29,431 bases of DNA from Bacillota bacterium (GTDB taxonomy: Bacteria; Bacillota; Bacilli; Bacillales; Cytobacillaceae), in contig JAEWIG010000152.1 in assembly GCA_023387295.1 (NCBI GenBank), forward strand, positions 1-29,431. Direction: 5' to 3'. The position numbers and the translations under genes are program-made. Under the pieces are notes generated by a model. That model made no database searches. It was not told the origin of the DNA and saw nothing but the letters and a program-made list of their open reading frames with translations. This document shows, piece by piece, positions 1 through 6,182 of the stretch (position 1 is the stretch's first letter; every line of letters starts with the position of its first letter).

Positions 1-21
1 GTGTTAGATTATACACAGAAT

Positions 22-300
22 TTAATAGCCATATCCCCCAAAACCGTATGGCCCTGGTACACCAAATGGCGGGTACGGTCCTGGCACTGGACCTGGCGGA
101 AAATATGGTGGTGGGTAAGGATATGGATAAGGAGCACCATAAAATGGTCGAGGTGCTAAAGCTGCTCCTATTCCCCCACCCAGTAAACCACCTAGTAAAC
201 CACCAACAAATGGTGCGAAAAGAAAAAATCCTCTTTCATCTCTTCTAGCTACTGGTACAACTCCGGGGAGTGGCTGAACTCCTCCACGATAATAATACAT
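22..300 (-). CDS. Gly/Pro/Tyr-rich small protein with glycine-zipper segment, unknown function
   Basis: I do not recognise this gene as a named family. The 92-residue product opens with MYYYRGGVQPLPG, has a charged RRDER stretch, then a very glycine-rich hydrophobic segment (GGLLGGLLGGGIGAAL, about residues 33-48) and a C-terminal third made almost only of Pro, Tyr, Gly and Phe. The middle could insert in a membrane as a glycine-zipper helix, and the tail resembles low-complexity tails of spore coat or surface proteins, but that is only compositional likeness. The ATG at 300 is chosen because a TAGGAGG site lies about 9 bases upstream; an in-frame TTG at 309 would sit on the ribosome binding site. 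The gene is divergent from uppP. Composition and a good ribosome binding site favour a real gene. Confidence 0.65.
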   Translation of the reverse strand: MYYYRGGVQPLPGVVPVARRDERGFFLFAPFVGGLLGGLLGGGIGAALAPRPFYGAPYPYPYPPPYFPPGPVPGPYPPFGVPGPYGFGGYGY

Positions 301-409
301 AATGGGCAACCTCCTATTGTTATTCCCTCCCTATTTCATATGCAATTTCATATTGTTTTGAGTGGGCAGTAGGCAAAATAGGTCGTTTAAAGGCAAGCTT
401 TTCTGCTGA

Positions 410-436
410 TGCAACTTTATTTAAGGGAATTACGTT
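410..436 (+). promoter_or_regulatory. Possible ECF-sigma (SigM/SigW-type) promoter for uppP
   Basis: TGCAAC at 410-415 and CGTT at 433-436 are separated by 17 bases. This fits the AAC / CGT pattern of Bacillus cell-envelope-stress ECF promoters and lies about 45 bases upstream of the uppP start. A sigma-A promoter of comparable quality was not seen. The match is short, so this is a proposal only; it makes biological sense because undecaprenyl-phosphate recycling genes are often in envelope-stress regulons. Confidence 0.35.
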
Positions 437-480
437 ATAGTAGATAGGAAGGAATTTCTATTTTGGAGGCATTCATAAAA

Positions 481-1311
481 ATGGAATTTACAGAATTACT
501 AACAACCTTTAAATATTTTATTCTAGGATTGATTCAAGGATTTACTGAACCAATACCGGTCTCCTCAAGTGGACATGTCATCATTGGGCAAAAATTGTTA
601 GGTGTTAAGGAAACTGGATTAACATTTGAAATTTTAACAAATACCGCTTCACTTTTTGCGATTTGCTTTATTTTTCGTGATGACTTAAAGCGCATGATCG
701 TTCATTCTTACCAATTTATTTTTCAGAAAAAAGAAGAAGGTAAATCAGACTTTATGTTTGCCCTTTATGTTGTTATTGGGACGATTCCAGCTGCTGTTAT
801 AGGTGTTCTATTCAGTGATGTAATTGCTGCCTATTTTACTTCACCCTACACAATTGGATTCACTTTGCTCATTACAGGTGTCGCTCTATGGCTCATTCGC
901 AATCTTCGTGGAGTGAAAAGAGATGGCGACTTATCATTTAAAGATGCATTAATCGTTGGGTTTGCTCAAGCGATTGCTCTTATTCCAGGTATTAGCCGCT
1001 CGGGTGCAACCGTTATTACTTCCATTGCTGTCGGAATGAAGCAGGATACAGCTTTACGATTTTCATTTATGCTATATATACCTGTAAGTTTAGGTGGCAT
1101 GGTATTAGGAATTTCTGATTTAATCAACAGTCCTAATCTTAATACATTAGCCATTCCTTATCTCGCTGCCTTTATTGCCGCTCTTTTCATGACTTACTTC
1201 GCTATGCGCTGGTTTATGGGCATCATGGCAAAAGGAAATTTAAAATACTTTGCTTATTATTGTTTCATTGTAGGCTCACTATTGCTCGTCTTTTCGTCAA
1301 AGTTCAGTTAA
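481..1311 (+). CDS. uppP: Undecaprenyl-diphosphatase (BacA/UppP family)
   Basis: This integral membrane enzyme removes a phosphate from undecaprenyl pyrophosphate to regenerate the lipid carrier for peptidoglycan and other wall polymers; overproduction gives bacitracin resistance in characterised members. The product (276 residues from ATG 481) is hydrophobic throughout and has both family signatures: the N-terminal QGFTEPIPVSSSGH box (the (E/Q)xxxE motif plus SSxGH) and the IPGISRSGAT box near the middle. Length is normal for the family. ATG 481 follows a GGAGG at 465-469 with an 11-base gap; a TTG at 463 with AGGAAGG upstream would add six residues (MEAFIK) and cannot be excluded. It is monocistronic and ends in a strong hairpin shared with the convergent strand. 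Confidence 0.93.
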   Translation: MEFTELLTTFKYFILGLIQGFTEPIPVSSSGHVIIGQKLLGVKETGLTFEILTNTASLFAICFIFRDDLKRMIVHSYQFIFQKKEEGKSDFMFALYVVIGTIPAAVIGVLFSDVIAAYFTSPYTIGFTLLITGVALWLIRNLRGVKRDGDLSFKDALIVGFAQAIALIPGISRSGATVITSIAVGMKQDTALRFSFMLYIPVSLGGMVLGISDLINSPNLNTLAIPYLAAFIAALFMTYFAMRWFMGIMAKGNLKYFAYYCFIVGSLLLVFSSKFS

Positions 1312-1326
1312 TAGAGGTTATTACAT

Positions 1327-1368
1327 AAAAAATCCCTTTTTGCACAGGATTGCAAAAAGGGATTTTTT
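1327..1368. terminator. Intrinsic terminator after uppP (bidirectional)
   Basis: A perfect 18-bp stem, AAAAAATCCCTTTTTGCA at 1327-1344 and its complement at 1351-1368, with a 6-base loop and T-runs on both strands. It can end uppP transcription on the plus strand and read-through from proS on the minus strand. An almost identical hairpin, differing mainly in the loop, lies at 3373-3412. Confidence 0.9.
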
Positions 1369-1387
1369 AATCTTTTTTGAAAATATT

Positions 1388-1466
1388 AAATCGTCGTCGG
1401 ATTCATTGAACAAGCCTTGATATACGAAGTAATCACCAGCGCAGTGAAAGGAATCCGACGACATTT
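1388..1466. repeat. Full-length short palindromic element with 16-17 bp inverted ends (copy A)
   Basis: The segment begins AAATCGTCGTCGGATTC and ends GAATCCGACGACATTT, so its ends are inverted repeats with one mismatch around a 46-base core. One end of the element recurs at 3438-3456, 19934-19962 and 7347-7378, and weakly at 17829-17840. On the minus strand the whole 79 bp is one open frame ending ...ACSMNPTTI-stop; the same tail is fused to ThrB at 19932. It has no room for a transposase, so it would be a non-autonomous MITE or REP-like sequence. Confidence 0.7.
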
Positions 1467-1641
1467 TACATAAATAGTTGGGAGCAGAAACTCACGATAG
1501 TTTTTTTAGTTAGCGTAAATATGAATGAGAAATACGTCAAAAAAACCTAATTTTCGAGACTAAAATCTCAACAATAATCCCATATTCCTTTAAACGATGA
1601 GAGGGTTAGAAAGATACGGGTAGTAATGTTAAAATTTTTTA
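1467..1641. other. Non-coding stretch downstream of proS
   Basis: The AT-rich interval between the palindromic element and the 3' end of proS. I see no convincing reading frame, RNA structure or strong terminator in it; a weak GAGA...TCTC mini-hairpin with T-rich flank occurs near 1550. Transcription of proS therefore probably stops at the hairpin at 1327-1368. Confidence 0.4.
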
Positions 1642-3072
1642 TTAGTAAGCCTTCGCCCAAAAAACTAGCTGTTTCGCTTCTTTTTCACAAACAACACATG
1701 TTTTTTGTAGCTGGTTTTGTTCAAATGGAATGCACCTTGAAGTTGCCCCTGTCTCTTCTTTGATTTTATCCTCACAGCTTCGATCTCCACACCACATTGC
1801 TTTAACAAGTCCTGTTTTCACTTGGAAAATCTCTTTAAATTCAGCAAAGCTTTTCGCAGTATATGTTTTTTGCTGACGATTCTGCTTAGCCTTTTCAAAT
1901 AATTGTAATTGAATGTCCTCCAGTACTTTAACAATATGCGATTTTAATTGTTCAGTTGCTACGACCATTTTTTCGCCTGTATCTCTTCTAACGAGTACAA
2001 CTTGTTTATTTTCGATATCCTTTGGTCCCACTTCCAGACGAAGAGGAATGCCCTTCATTTCATATTCATTAAATTTCCATCCAGGTTTCTTATCACTCGC
2101 ATCAATATCAACTCTAACTACTTGAGATAAAGACTTCTTTAACTCGTATGCATGATCAAGAACGCCTTCTTTATGATGAGCGATTGGTACAATCATTACT
2201 TGAACTGGTGCAGCTTTTGGTGGAATAACAAGACCTCTCTGATCTCCGTGCACCATTATCATTGCCCCAATGATTCGAGTCGTGAAACCCCAAGATGTTT
2301 GTTGCACATACTGAAGCTTTCCATCTCTATCTGTATATTGAATGCCAAAGGCTTTCGCAAATCCATCTCCTAAATGGTGAGAGGTTCCAGACTGCAGTGC
2401 TTTTCCATCATGCATTATGCTTTCTATAGTATATGTATATTTTGCACCAGCGAATTTTTCTTTATCTGTTTTCTTCCCTTTTATGACTGGAATTGCTAAC
2501 ACGTTCTCACATACATCTGCATATACTTCAAGCATCTTTCTCGTTTCCTCATGAGCCTCTTCTTCAGTTTCATGACAAGTATGGCCCTCCTGCCACAAAA
2601 ATTCTAAAGTACGAAGAAATGGGCGGGTTGTCTTCTCCCACCTTACAACGTTTGCCCACTGATTATAGAGTTTTGGCAAATCTCGATAGGAATGAATAAT
2701 ATTTTTATAGTGCTCACAGAAGAGAACTTCTGAGGTTGGGCGGACACATAATCGCTCTGTAAGCTCCTCCGCACCACCATGTGTTACCCACGCAACTTCC
2801 GGTGCAAATCCTTCAATATGATCCTTTTCCTTCTGAAGTAAGCTTTCAGGGATAAATAATGGCATATAAATATTTTCATGTCCTGTTTCCTTAATACGGC
2901 TGTCAAGCTCAGCTTTAATATTTTCCCACAAAGCAAAGCCATAAGGGCGAATAATCATCGATCCACGGACACTAGAATAATCAATTAAATCTGCTTTTGT
3001 GACAACATCTGTGTACCATTGACCAAAATCCTCATCCATATCAGTAATTTCTTTAACAAATTCCTTTTTCAT
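1642..3072 (-). CDS. proS: Prolyl-tRNA synthetase, short (eukaryote/archaeon-like) form
   Basis: A class II aminoacyl-tRNA synthetase that charges tRNA-Pro with proline. At 476 residues it lacks the editing insertion of the longer bacterial ProRS (about 565 residues in B. subtilis) and has the architecture of the short archaeal/eukaryotic-like form that some Bacillus carry as a second enzyme. Visible marks are motif 2 (RPFLRTLEFLWQEGHTCH), the TSWGFTTRIIGAMIMVHGD block with motif 3 features, an anticodon-binding domain, a C-terminal four-Cys zinc-type module (CGDRSC...C...CVVC) and the family's terminal Tyr. ATG 3072 has AAGAGG about 7 bases upstream; a GTG at 3081 overlaps that site and is less likely. 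A T-box leader and consensus promoter precede it. Whether the genome also encodes the long ProRS cannot be seen here. Confidence 0.95.
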   Translation of the reverse strand: MKKEFVKEITDMDEDFGQWYTDVVTKADLIDYSSVRGSMIIRPYGFALWENIKAELDSRIKETGHENIYMPLFIPESLLQKEKDHIEGFAPEVAWVTHGGAEELTERLCVRPTSEVLFCEHYKNIIHSYRDLPKLYNQWANVVRWEKTTRPFLRTLEFLWQEGHTCHETEEEAHEETRKMLEVYADVCENVLAIPVIKGKKTDKEKFAGAKYTYTIESIMHDGKALQSGTSHHLGDGFAKAFGIQYTDRDGKLQYVQQTSWGFTTRIIGAMIMVHGDQRGLVIPPKAAPVQVMIVPIAHHKEGVLDHAYELKKSLSQVVRVDIDASDKKPGWKFNEYEMKGIPLRLEVGPKDIENKQVVLVRRDTGEKMVVATEQLKSHIVKVLEDIQLQLFEKAKQNRQQKTYTAKSFAEFKEIFQVKTGLVKAMWCGDRSCEDKIKEETGATSRCIPFEQNQLQKTCVVCEKEAKQLVFWAKAY

Positions 3073-3091
3073 TTTCTGCACCTCTTCTTAA

Positions 3092-3280
3092 TAAAAATAA
3101 AAAGCTTTACTCCGAAATAGGGACCATAATCTGGCGGTACCACCCTAATTCAAAGCAAAGCTTTACACTCATTTCATGATAACGGATGCAAATCCGCTGT
3201 AATCTTCAATCGATACAGAACTCAGAGGTAGGTTCAGGTAGTGTTTATAGGAATTTTTCAGCAACTGTCCCCTCTCTAGA
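3092..3280 (-). promoter_or_regulatory. T-box riboswitch leader of proS (proline specifier)
   Basis: On the minus strand the leader holds the hallmark T-box sequence TTAGGGTGGTACCGCC (complement of 3132-3147), which pairs with the uncharged tRNA acceptor end. Stem I starts near 3278 with AGAGAGGGGACAGTTGCTG. The likely specifier is CCT (Pro), read from 3230-3232 in the context GAACCTA, with a purine after the codon as usual. The competing terminator pairs the region around AAAGCTTTGCTTTGAATTAGGG (about 3140-3167) with about 3101-3122, ending in a T-run at 3092-3103. Uncharged tRNA-Pro would favour the antiterminator and raise proS expression. Confidence 0.92.
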
Positions 3281-3333
3281 ATAAACTAAGCTAACCTTAC
3301 TATTTCTCATCCATGTTTTAGCTATTTTTTGAA

Positions 3334-3362
3334 ATTATAAAATTATTATGTTCATTTGTCAA
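3334..3362 (-). promoter_or_regulatory. Consensus sigma-A promoter of proS
   Basis: Read on the minus strand: TTGACA (3362-3357), a 17-base spacer, TATAAT (3339-3334). Both hexamers are perfect. Initiation near 3327 gives a leader of about 255 nt that contains the T-box. Confidence 0.88.
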
Positions 3363-3372
3363 ACTTCTAATC

Positions 3373-3412
3373 AAAAAATCCCTTTTTGCAAACAATTGCA
3401 AAAAGGGATTTT
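3373..3412 (-). terminator. Intrinsic terminator after ald
   Basis: Stem AAAAAATCCCTTTTTGCA (3373-3390) with TGCAAAAAGGGATTTT (3397-3412) and a 6-base loop. On the minus strand it lies about 43 bases past the ald stop and ends in a T-run. It is nearly the same sequence as the terminator at 1327-1368; the identity continues on through the element end at 3456. Confidence 0.88.
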
Positions 3413-3437
3413 CTATAGTCTTTTTGTAAAAATATTA

Positions 3438-3456
3438 AATCGTCGTCGGATTCATT
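3438..3456. repeat. Partial copy (one end) of the palindromic element at the ald 3' end (copy B)
   Basis: AAATCGTCGTCGGATTCATT abuts the ald stop codon and matches copy A exactly over these 20 bases. Beyond it lies ald coding sequence (EQAW-stop), so only one end of the element is present. Confidence 0.65.
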
Positions 3457-4564
3457 ACCAAGCTTGCTCTACTGGTACATAAGTATAGCCCAAATCTTTA
3501 GCAACTGCTTCATACGTAACATTTCCGTTTAACACATTCATTCCGCGTGCTAATGCAGCGTTATCTTCAATTGCTTTCTTAACACCCTTGTTAGCAATTT
3601 GTAATGCATAAGGAATCGTTACATTTGTTAATGCAATTGTCGATGTTCTCGGAACAGCGCCAGGCATATTCGCAACAGCATAGTGAACTACACCATGCTT
3701 CTCATATGTTGGGTTGTCATGAGTTGTAATATGATCAACCGTTTCAAAAATTCCACCTTGGTCAACAGCCACATCAACAACGACTGAGCCAGGAGACATT
3801 GTTTTAACCATTTCCTCTGTTACAAGCTTTGGTGCTTTAGCACCTGGAATGAGAACTGCTCCAACTACAAGATCACTTTCCTTCACAGCTTCAGCAATAT
3901 TAAATGGATTTGACATTAATGTTTGAATGCTATCACCAAAAATATCATCAAGCTGACGAAGACGTTCAGGGCTTAAATCAATGACTGTTACTTTTGCACC
4001 GAGACCGACAGCCATTTTCGCAGCATTAATTCCAACTACTCCACCACCGACAACGGTAACCTTCCCACGAGAAACACCCGGAACTCCAGCTAGCAAAATT
4101 CCCTTACCACCATTTGTTTTTTGTAAAAACTGTGCTCCAATTTGAGTTGCCATTCGACCAGCTACTTCACTCATTGGTGTAAGTAATGGAAGGGTACGAT
4201 TCACTTCTACCGTCTCGTAAGCAATTGCTGTTACACCCTTTTCAACTAAAGCCTTCGTTAATTCTGGCTCAGCTGCTAAGTGTAAGTATGTAAATAAAAT
4301 TAATCCTTCACGGAAGTATGTATATTCTGAATCTAATGGTTCTTTTACTTTCATGACCATTTCAGCTGCCCAAGCATCCGCTGCAGAAGAAACAATTTCT
4401 GCTCCTACTTCTTTATAATCCTCATCAGAAAATCCGCTGCCTAAACCTGCTCCTGTTTCAATAAATACTTGATGACCAGCCTTAACAAGGGTATACACAC
4501 TAGCAGGAGTCATTGCGACCCGATTTTCATTATTTTTTATTTCTTTTGGAACACCGATAATCAT
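3455..4564 (-). CDS. ald: Alanine dehydrogenase
   Basis: NAD-dependent L-alanine dehydrogenase interconverts alanine and pyruvate plus ammonia in the cytoplasm; in Bacillus it serves alanine catabolism and is needed for normal sporulation. The 369-residue product starts MIIGVPKEIKNNENRVAMTP, the family signature, and has the Rossmann motif VVGGGVVGINAAKMAVGLGA near residue 170 with an acidic residue at the end of beta-2 (VTVIDLS), as expected for NAD. AAGGGGG precedes the ATG by about 9 bases. The C-terminus (YVPVEQAW) is several residues shorter than my recollection of B. subtilis Ald (378), and the stop sits exactly where a repeat element begins. It is a single-gene unit with its own promoter and terminator. 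Confidence 0.95.
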   Translation of the reverse strand: MIIGVPKEIKNNENRVAMTPASVYTLVKAGHQVFIETGAGLGSGFSDEDYKEVGAEIVSSAADAWAAEMVMKVKEPLDSEYTYFREGLILFTYLHLAAEPELTKALVEKGVTAIAYETVEVNRTLPLLTPMSEVAGRMATQIGAQFLQKTNGGKGILLAGVPGVSRGKVTVVGGGVVGINAAKMAVGLGAKVTVIDLSPERLRQLDDIFGDSIQTLMSNPFNIAEAVKESDLVVGAVLIPGAKAPKLVTEEMVKTMSPGSVVVDVAVDQGGIFETVDHITTHDNPTYEKHGVVHYAVANMPGAVPRTSTIALTNVTIPYALQIANKGVKKAIEDNAALARGMNVLNGNVTYEAVAKDLGYTYVPVEQAW

Positions 4565-4619
4565 TGAAACTACCCCCTTCTATCAAATAAAATTCGTCTT
4601 AATTTTCCCCTGGATATTA

Positions 4620-4680
4620 CCTAGTTTACTAGGCTTACAATCCTTAGTTTCATAATAAGTTATTGATTTATTAACGTCAA
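4620..4680 (-). promoter_or_regulatory. Sigma-A promoter of ald with downstream palindrome
   Basis: On the minus strand TTGACG (4680-4675), a 17-base spacer and TATTAT (4657-4652) form a good sigma-A promoter. About 18 bases past the -10 lies an imperfect palindrome, CCTAGTTTACTAGG (4620-4633; 6-bp arms, 2-base centre), placed in the untranslated leader where a repressor or other regulator could bind. The remaining bases between ald and racA (to about 4856) are AT-rich with no reading frame I trust. Confidence 0.6.
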
Positions 4681-4857
4681 TCTTACACTATGTAAATAAT
4701 ATACTATTTTCCTATTGTCATTTTTTAAACAATCCCATTTCAAATCGCTTCTTTTCTTCTAATATTAGTCACTTGCTTCAACTAAAATCGATTTCTGTTT
4801 AAGAACTTGTAAGTATTTCACTTTCTTTGCCGAATAGCAACTTGTTTTGTCATGTGA

Positions 4858-4884
4858 GAAGGATTCCATTATAAAAGAGAGAAT
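4858..4884 (+). promoter_or_regulatory. Sigma-H-type promoter of racA
   Basis: GAAGGATTC (4858-4866), an 11-base spacer and AGAGAAT (4878-4884) match the RnAGGAwWW / RnnGAAT sigma-H pattern with one mismatch at the last base of the -35. The predicted start, around 4892, would give a very short leader before the ribosome binding site at 4896. This agrees with the known induction of racA at entry into sporulation. Confidence 0.55.
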
Positions 4885-4909
4885 TGCTCTTTAAAAAGGA
4901 GGGAGCGTG

Positions 4910-5431
4910 TTGAATACTAATACAGTAGCAAAACTATTAAACGTTTCACCAAGTACGATCCAACGATGGGTGAAACAGCTTGACCTGGACATGGAACGGA
5001 ATGAACTTGGTCATTATATTTTTACTAAGGAAGACATCGCCCTTCTAAAAAATGTCCAGGAACAAATTAATAATGGGAGCATCTTGCAAGAAATAACGAT
5101 TAACAGGAAAAAAGTTCGGAAAGGAATCGTTAATGCCACAGTGTCTGACAAATTATCCAATGACATTCTTAAGAAACTTGAAATTTTAGAACAGCAAATT
5201 GCTCAAAAAGCAGATGAAGTTGTTTCCTACCAGCTTCTTCAGCATCGTCGCGAAATTGAGGATTTACAAACCGAGGTAGCCCTGCTAAACAAGAGGATTG
5301 AAATCCTTGAATCAAAGAACCCCGAAACGCCAAAAAACATCTCCTCTGAACATTTAATTATCTTTGATCAAAAGCAGCCGAGATCGAAAGAAAAGAAGAA
5401 GCGGTTAATAAGCTCATTTTTCGGTTTTTAG
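4910..5431 (+). CDS. racA: RacA, polar chromosome-anchoring protein (MerR-type HTH plus coiled coil)
   Basis: RacA binds DNA near the origin and tethers it to the cell pole through DivIVA during axial-filament formation in sporulation. The 173-residue product has an N-terminal MerR-like winged HTH (MNTNTVAKLLNVSPSTIQRW, with conserved RNELGHYIFT), a linker rich in Lys/Arg, a predicted coiled coil at about residues 90-140 (repeated Leu/Ile heptads, LEQQIAQKADEV through EVALLNKRIEILES), and a basic C-terminal tail ending KRLISSFFGF, as expected of the family (184 residues in B. subtilis). TTG 4910 is chosen because AAGGAGG lies 7 bases upstream and the product then aligns with B. subtilis MNTN...; a GTG at 4907 is too close. 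Confidence 0.9.
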   Translation: MNTNTVAKLLNVSPSTIQRWVKQLDLDMERNELGHYIFTKEDIALLKNVQEQINNGSILQEITINRKKVRKGIVNATVSDKLSNDILKKLEILEQQIAQKADEVVSYQLLQHRREIEDLQTEVALLNKRIEILESKNPETPKNISSEHLIIFDQKQPRSKEKKKRLISSFFGF

Positions 5432-5448
5432 ATCCCTATATGGACGAC

Positions 5449-5488
5449 AAAAGCAGCCTCCTCTATATAAATAGAAGAAGCTGCTTTT
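5449..5488. terminator. Bidirectional terminator between racA and the cytochrome b gene
   Basis: AAAAGCAGC (5449-5457) pairs with GCTGCTTTT (5480-5488), with further imperfect pairing inside (CTCTAT/ATAGAAG). A- and T-runs on both sides let it serve the convergent genes on both strands. Confidence 0.8.
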
Positions 5489-5504
5489 CATTTTCTAAAT
5501 TCGA

Positions 5505-6182
5505 TTACTTGCTACCCGTCTTCTTCGCTACTAGTTTCTTATACCAAATGGAATGACGATGCTTCACATACTCCTCATCCACATATCCAGTAAACATCCC
5601 AGGTAGCATTTTACGATTTTCTTTTATGAGAAAAGCCGCTAAATGGGCAACAATTCCAATGACTAGCAACACAGTCGCTACATTATGAATATTCGTAGAC
5701 CAAGTGATGATTCCATTTGCCATTGATACTCCAGGAACATTTTTAATTAATTTAATAATCCCTGTTATCACAAGGAGCATAACACTTACACCAATAAAAA
5801 GGTAGGCCAGTCGCTGTTCTGCTAAATATTTATCACTTGGTGGTTCTTGCCCTTTTGTAAACATCGCTTTTATGATTTGAATAGATTCCTTCACATCCCC
5901 TTTACGCGGCAATATACTAAACTCTTTGCGTAGCGAATGCAAAACAATATGGTAAAAAATGATAAACATTAAACTAATGGCACCTAGATAGTGAAGAACT
6001 AAAGTGACAAAATAATCCCCCGTCCAGCTCATAAATGGAAGCTCTGTTAACATATATCGATGGTACAGTGGCATTTGCCCAAACCCAGAGAAAATTAACA
6101 GAAAAATAGAAGCCGCTGTCAACCAGTGGACGAAGCGATTCGAAAAAGAGTGTCTCTTAATTTTTCCAGCTTTATTCTTCAT
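5505..6182 (-). CDS. Four-helix cytochrome b, formate-dehydrogenase gamma-like
   Basis: A membrane cytochrome b of the FdnI/PhsC/cytochrome b561-like type that takes electrons from an exported iron-sulfur partner to the quinone pool. The 225-residue product has four hydrophobic helices (about residues 21-38, 58-80, 124-145, 166-186) and well-placed histidines for two b-type haems: H19 (in RFVHW), H63, H77, H165 and H179, the last two spaced 14 apart as in FdnI. ATG 6182 overlaps the end of the ferredoxin gene by 11 bases, so the two are translationally coupled. The C-terminus is basic. No catalytic alpha subunit lies in this window; its partner enzyme could be encoded elsewhere. Family call is firm; substrate pathway is unknown. 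Confidence 0.85.
   Translation of the reverse strand: MKNKAGKIKRHSFSNRFVHWLTAASIFLLIFSGFGQMPLYHRYMLTELPFMSWTGDYFVTLVLHYLGAISLMFIIFYHIVLHSLRKEFSILPRKGDVKESIQIIKAMFTKGQEPPSDKYLAEQRLAYLFIGVSVMLLVITGIIKLIKNVPGVSMANGIITWSTNIHNVATVLLVIGIVAHLAAFLIKENRKMLPGMFTGYVDEEYVKHRHSIWYKKLVAKKTGSK

Noticed and set aside
1388..1466. Reading the palindromic element as a small gene (frame ending ACSMNPTTI)
   Set aside because: The frame has no start with a ribosome binding site and the segment is explained as an inverted-repeat element. The shared tail with ThrB shows the repeat, not homology.
5440..5455. GGACGACAAAA after racA as a further copy of the palindromic element
   Set aside because: Only a few bases match and the surrounding sequence is part of the terminator stem; likely chance.
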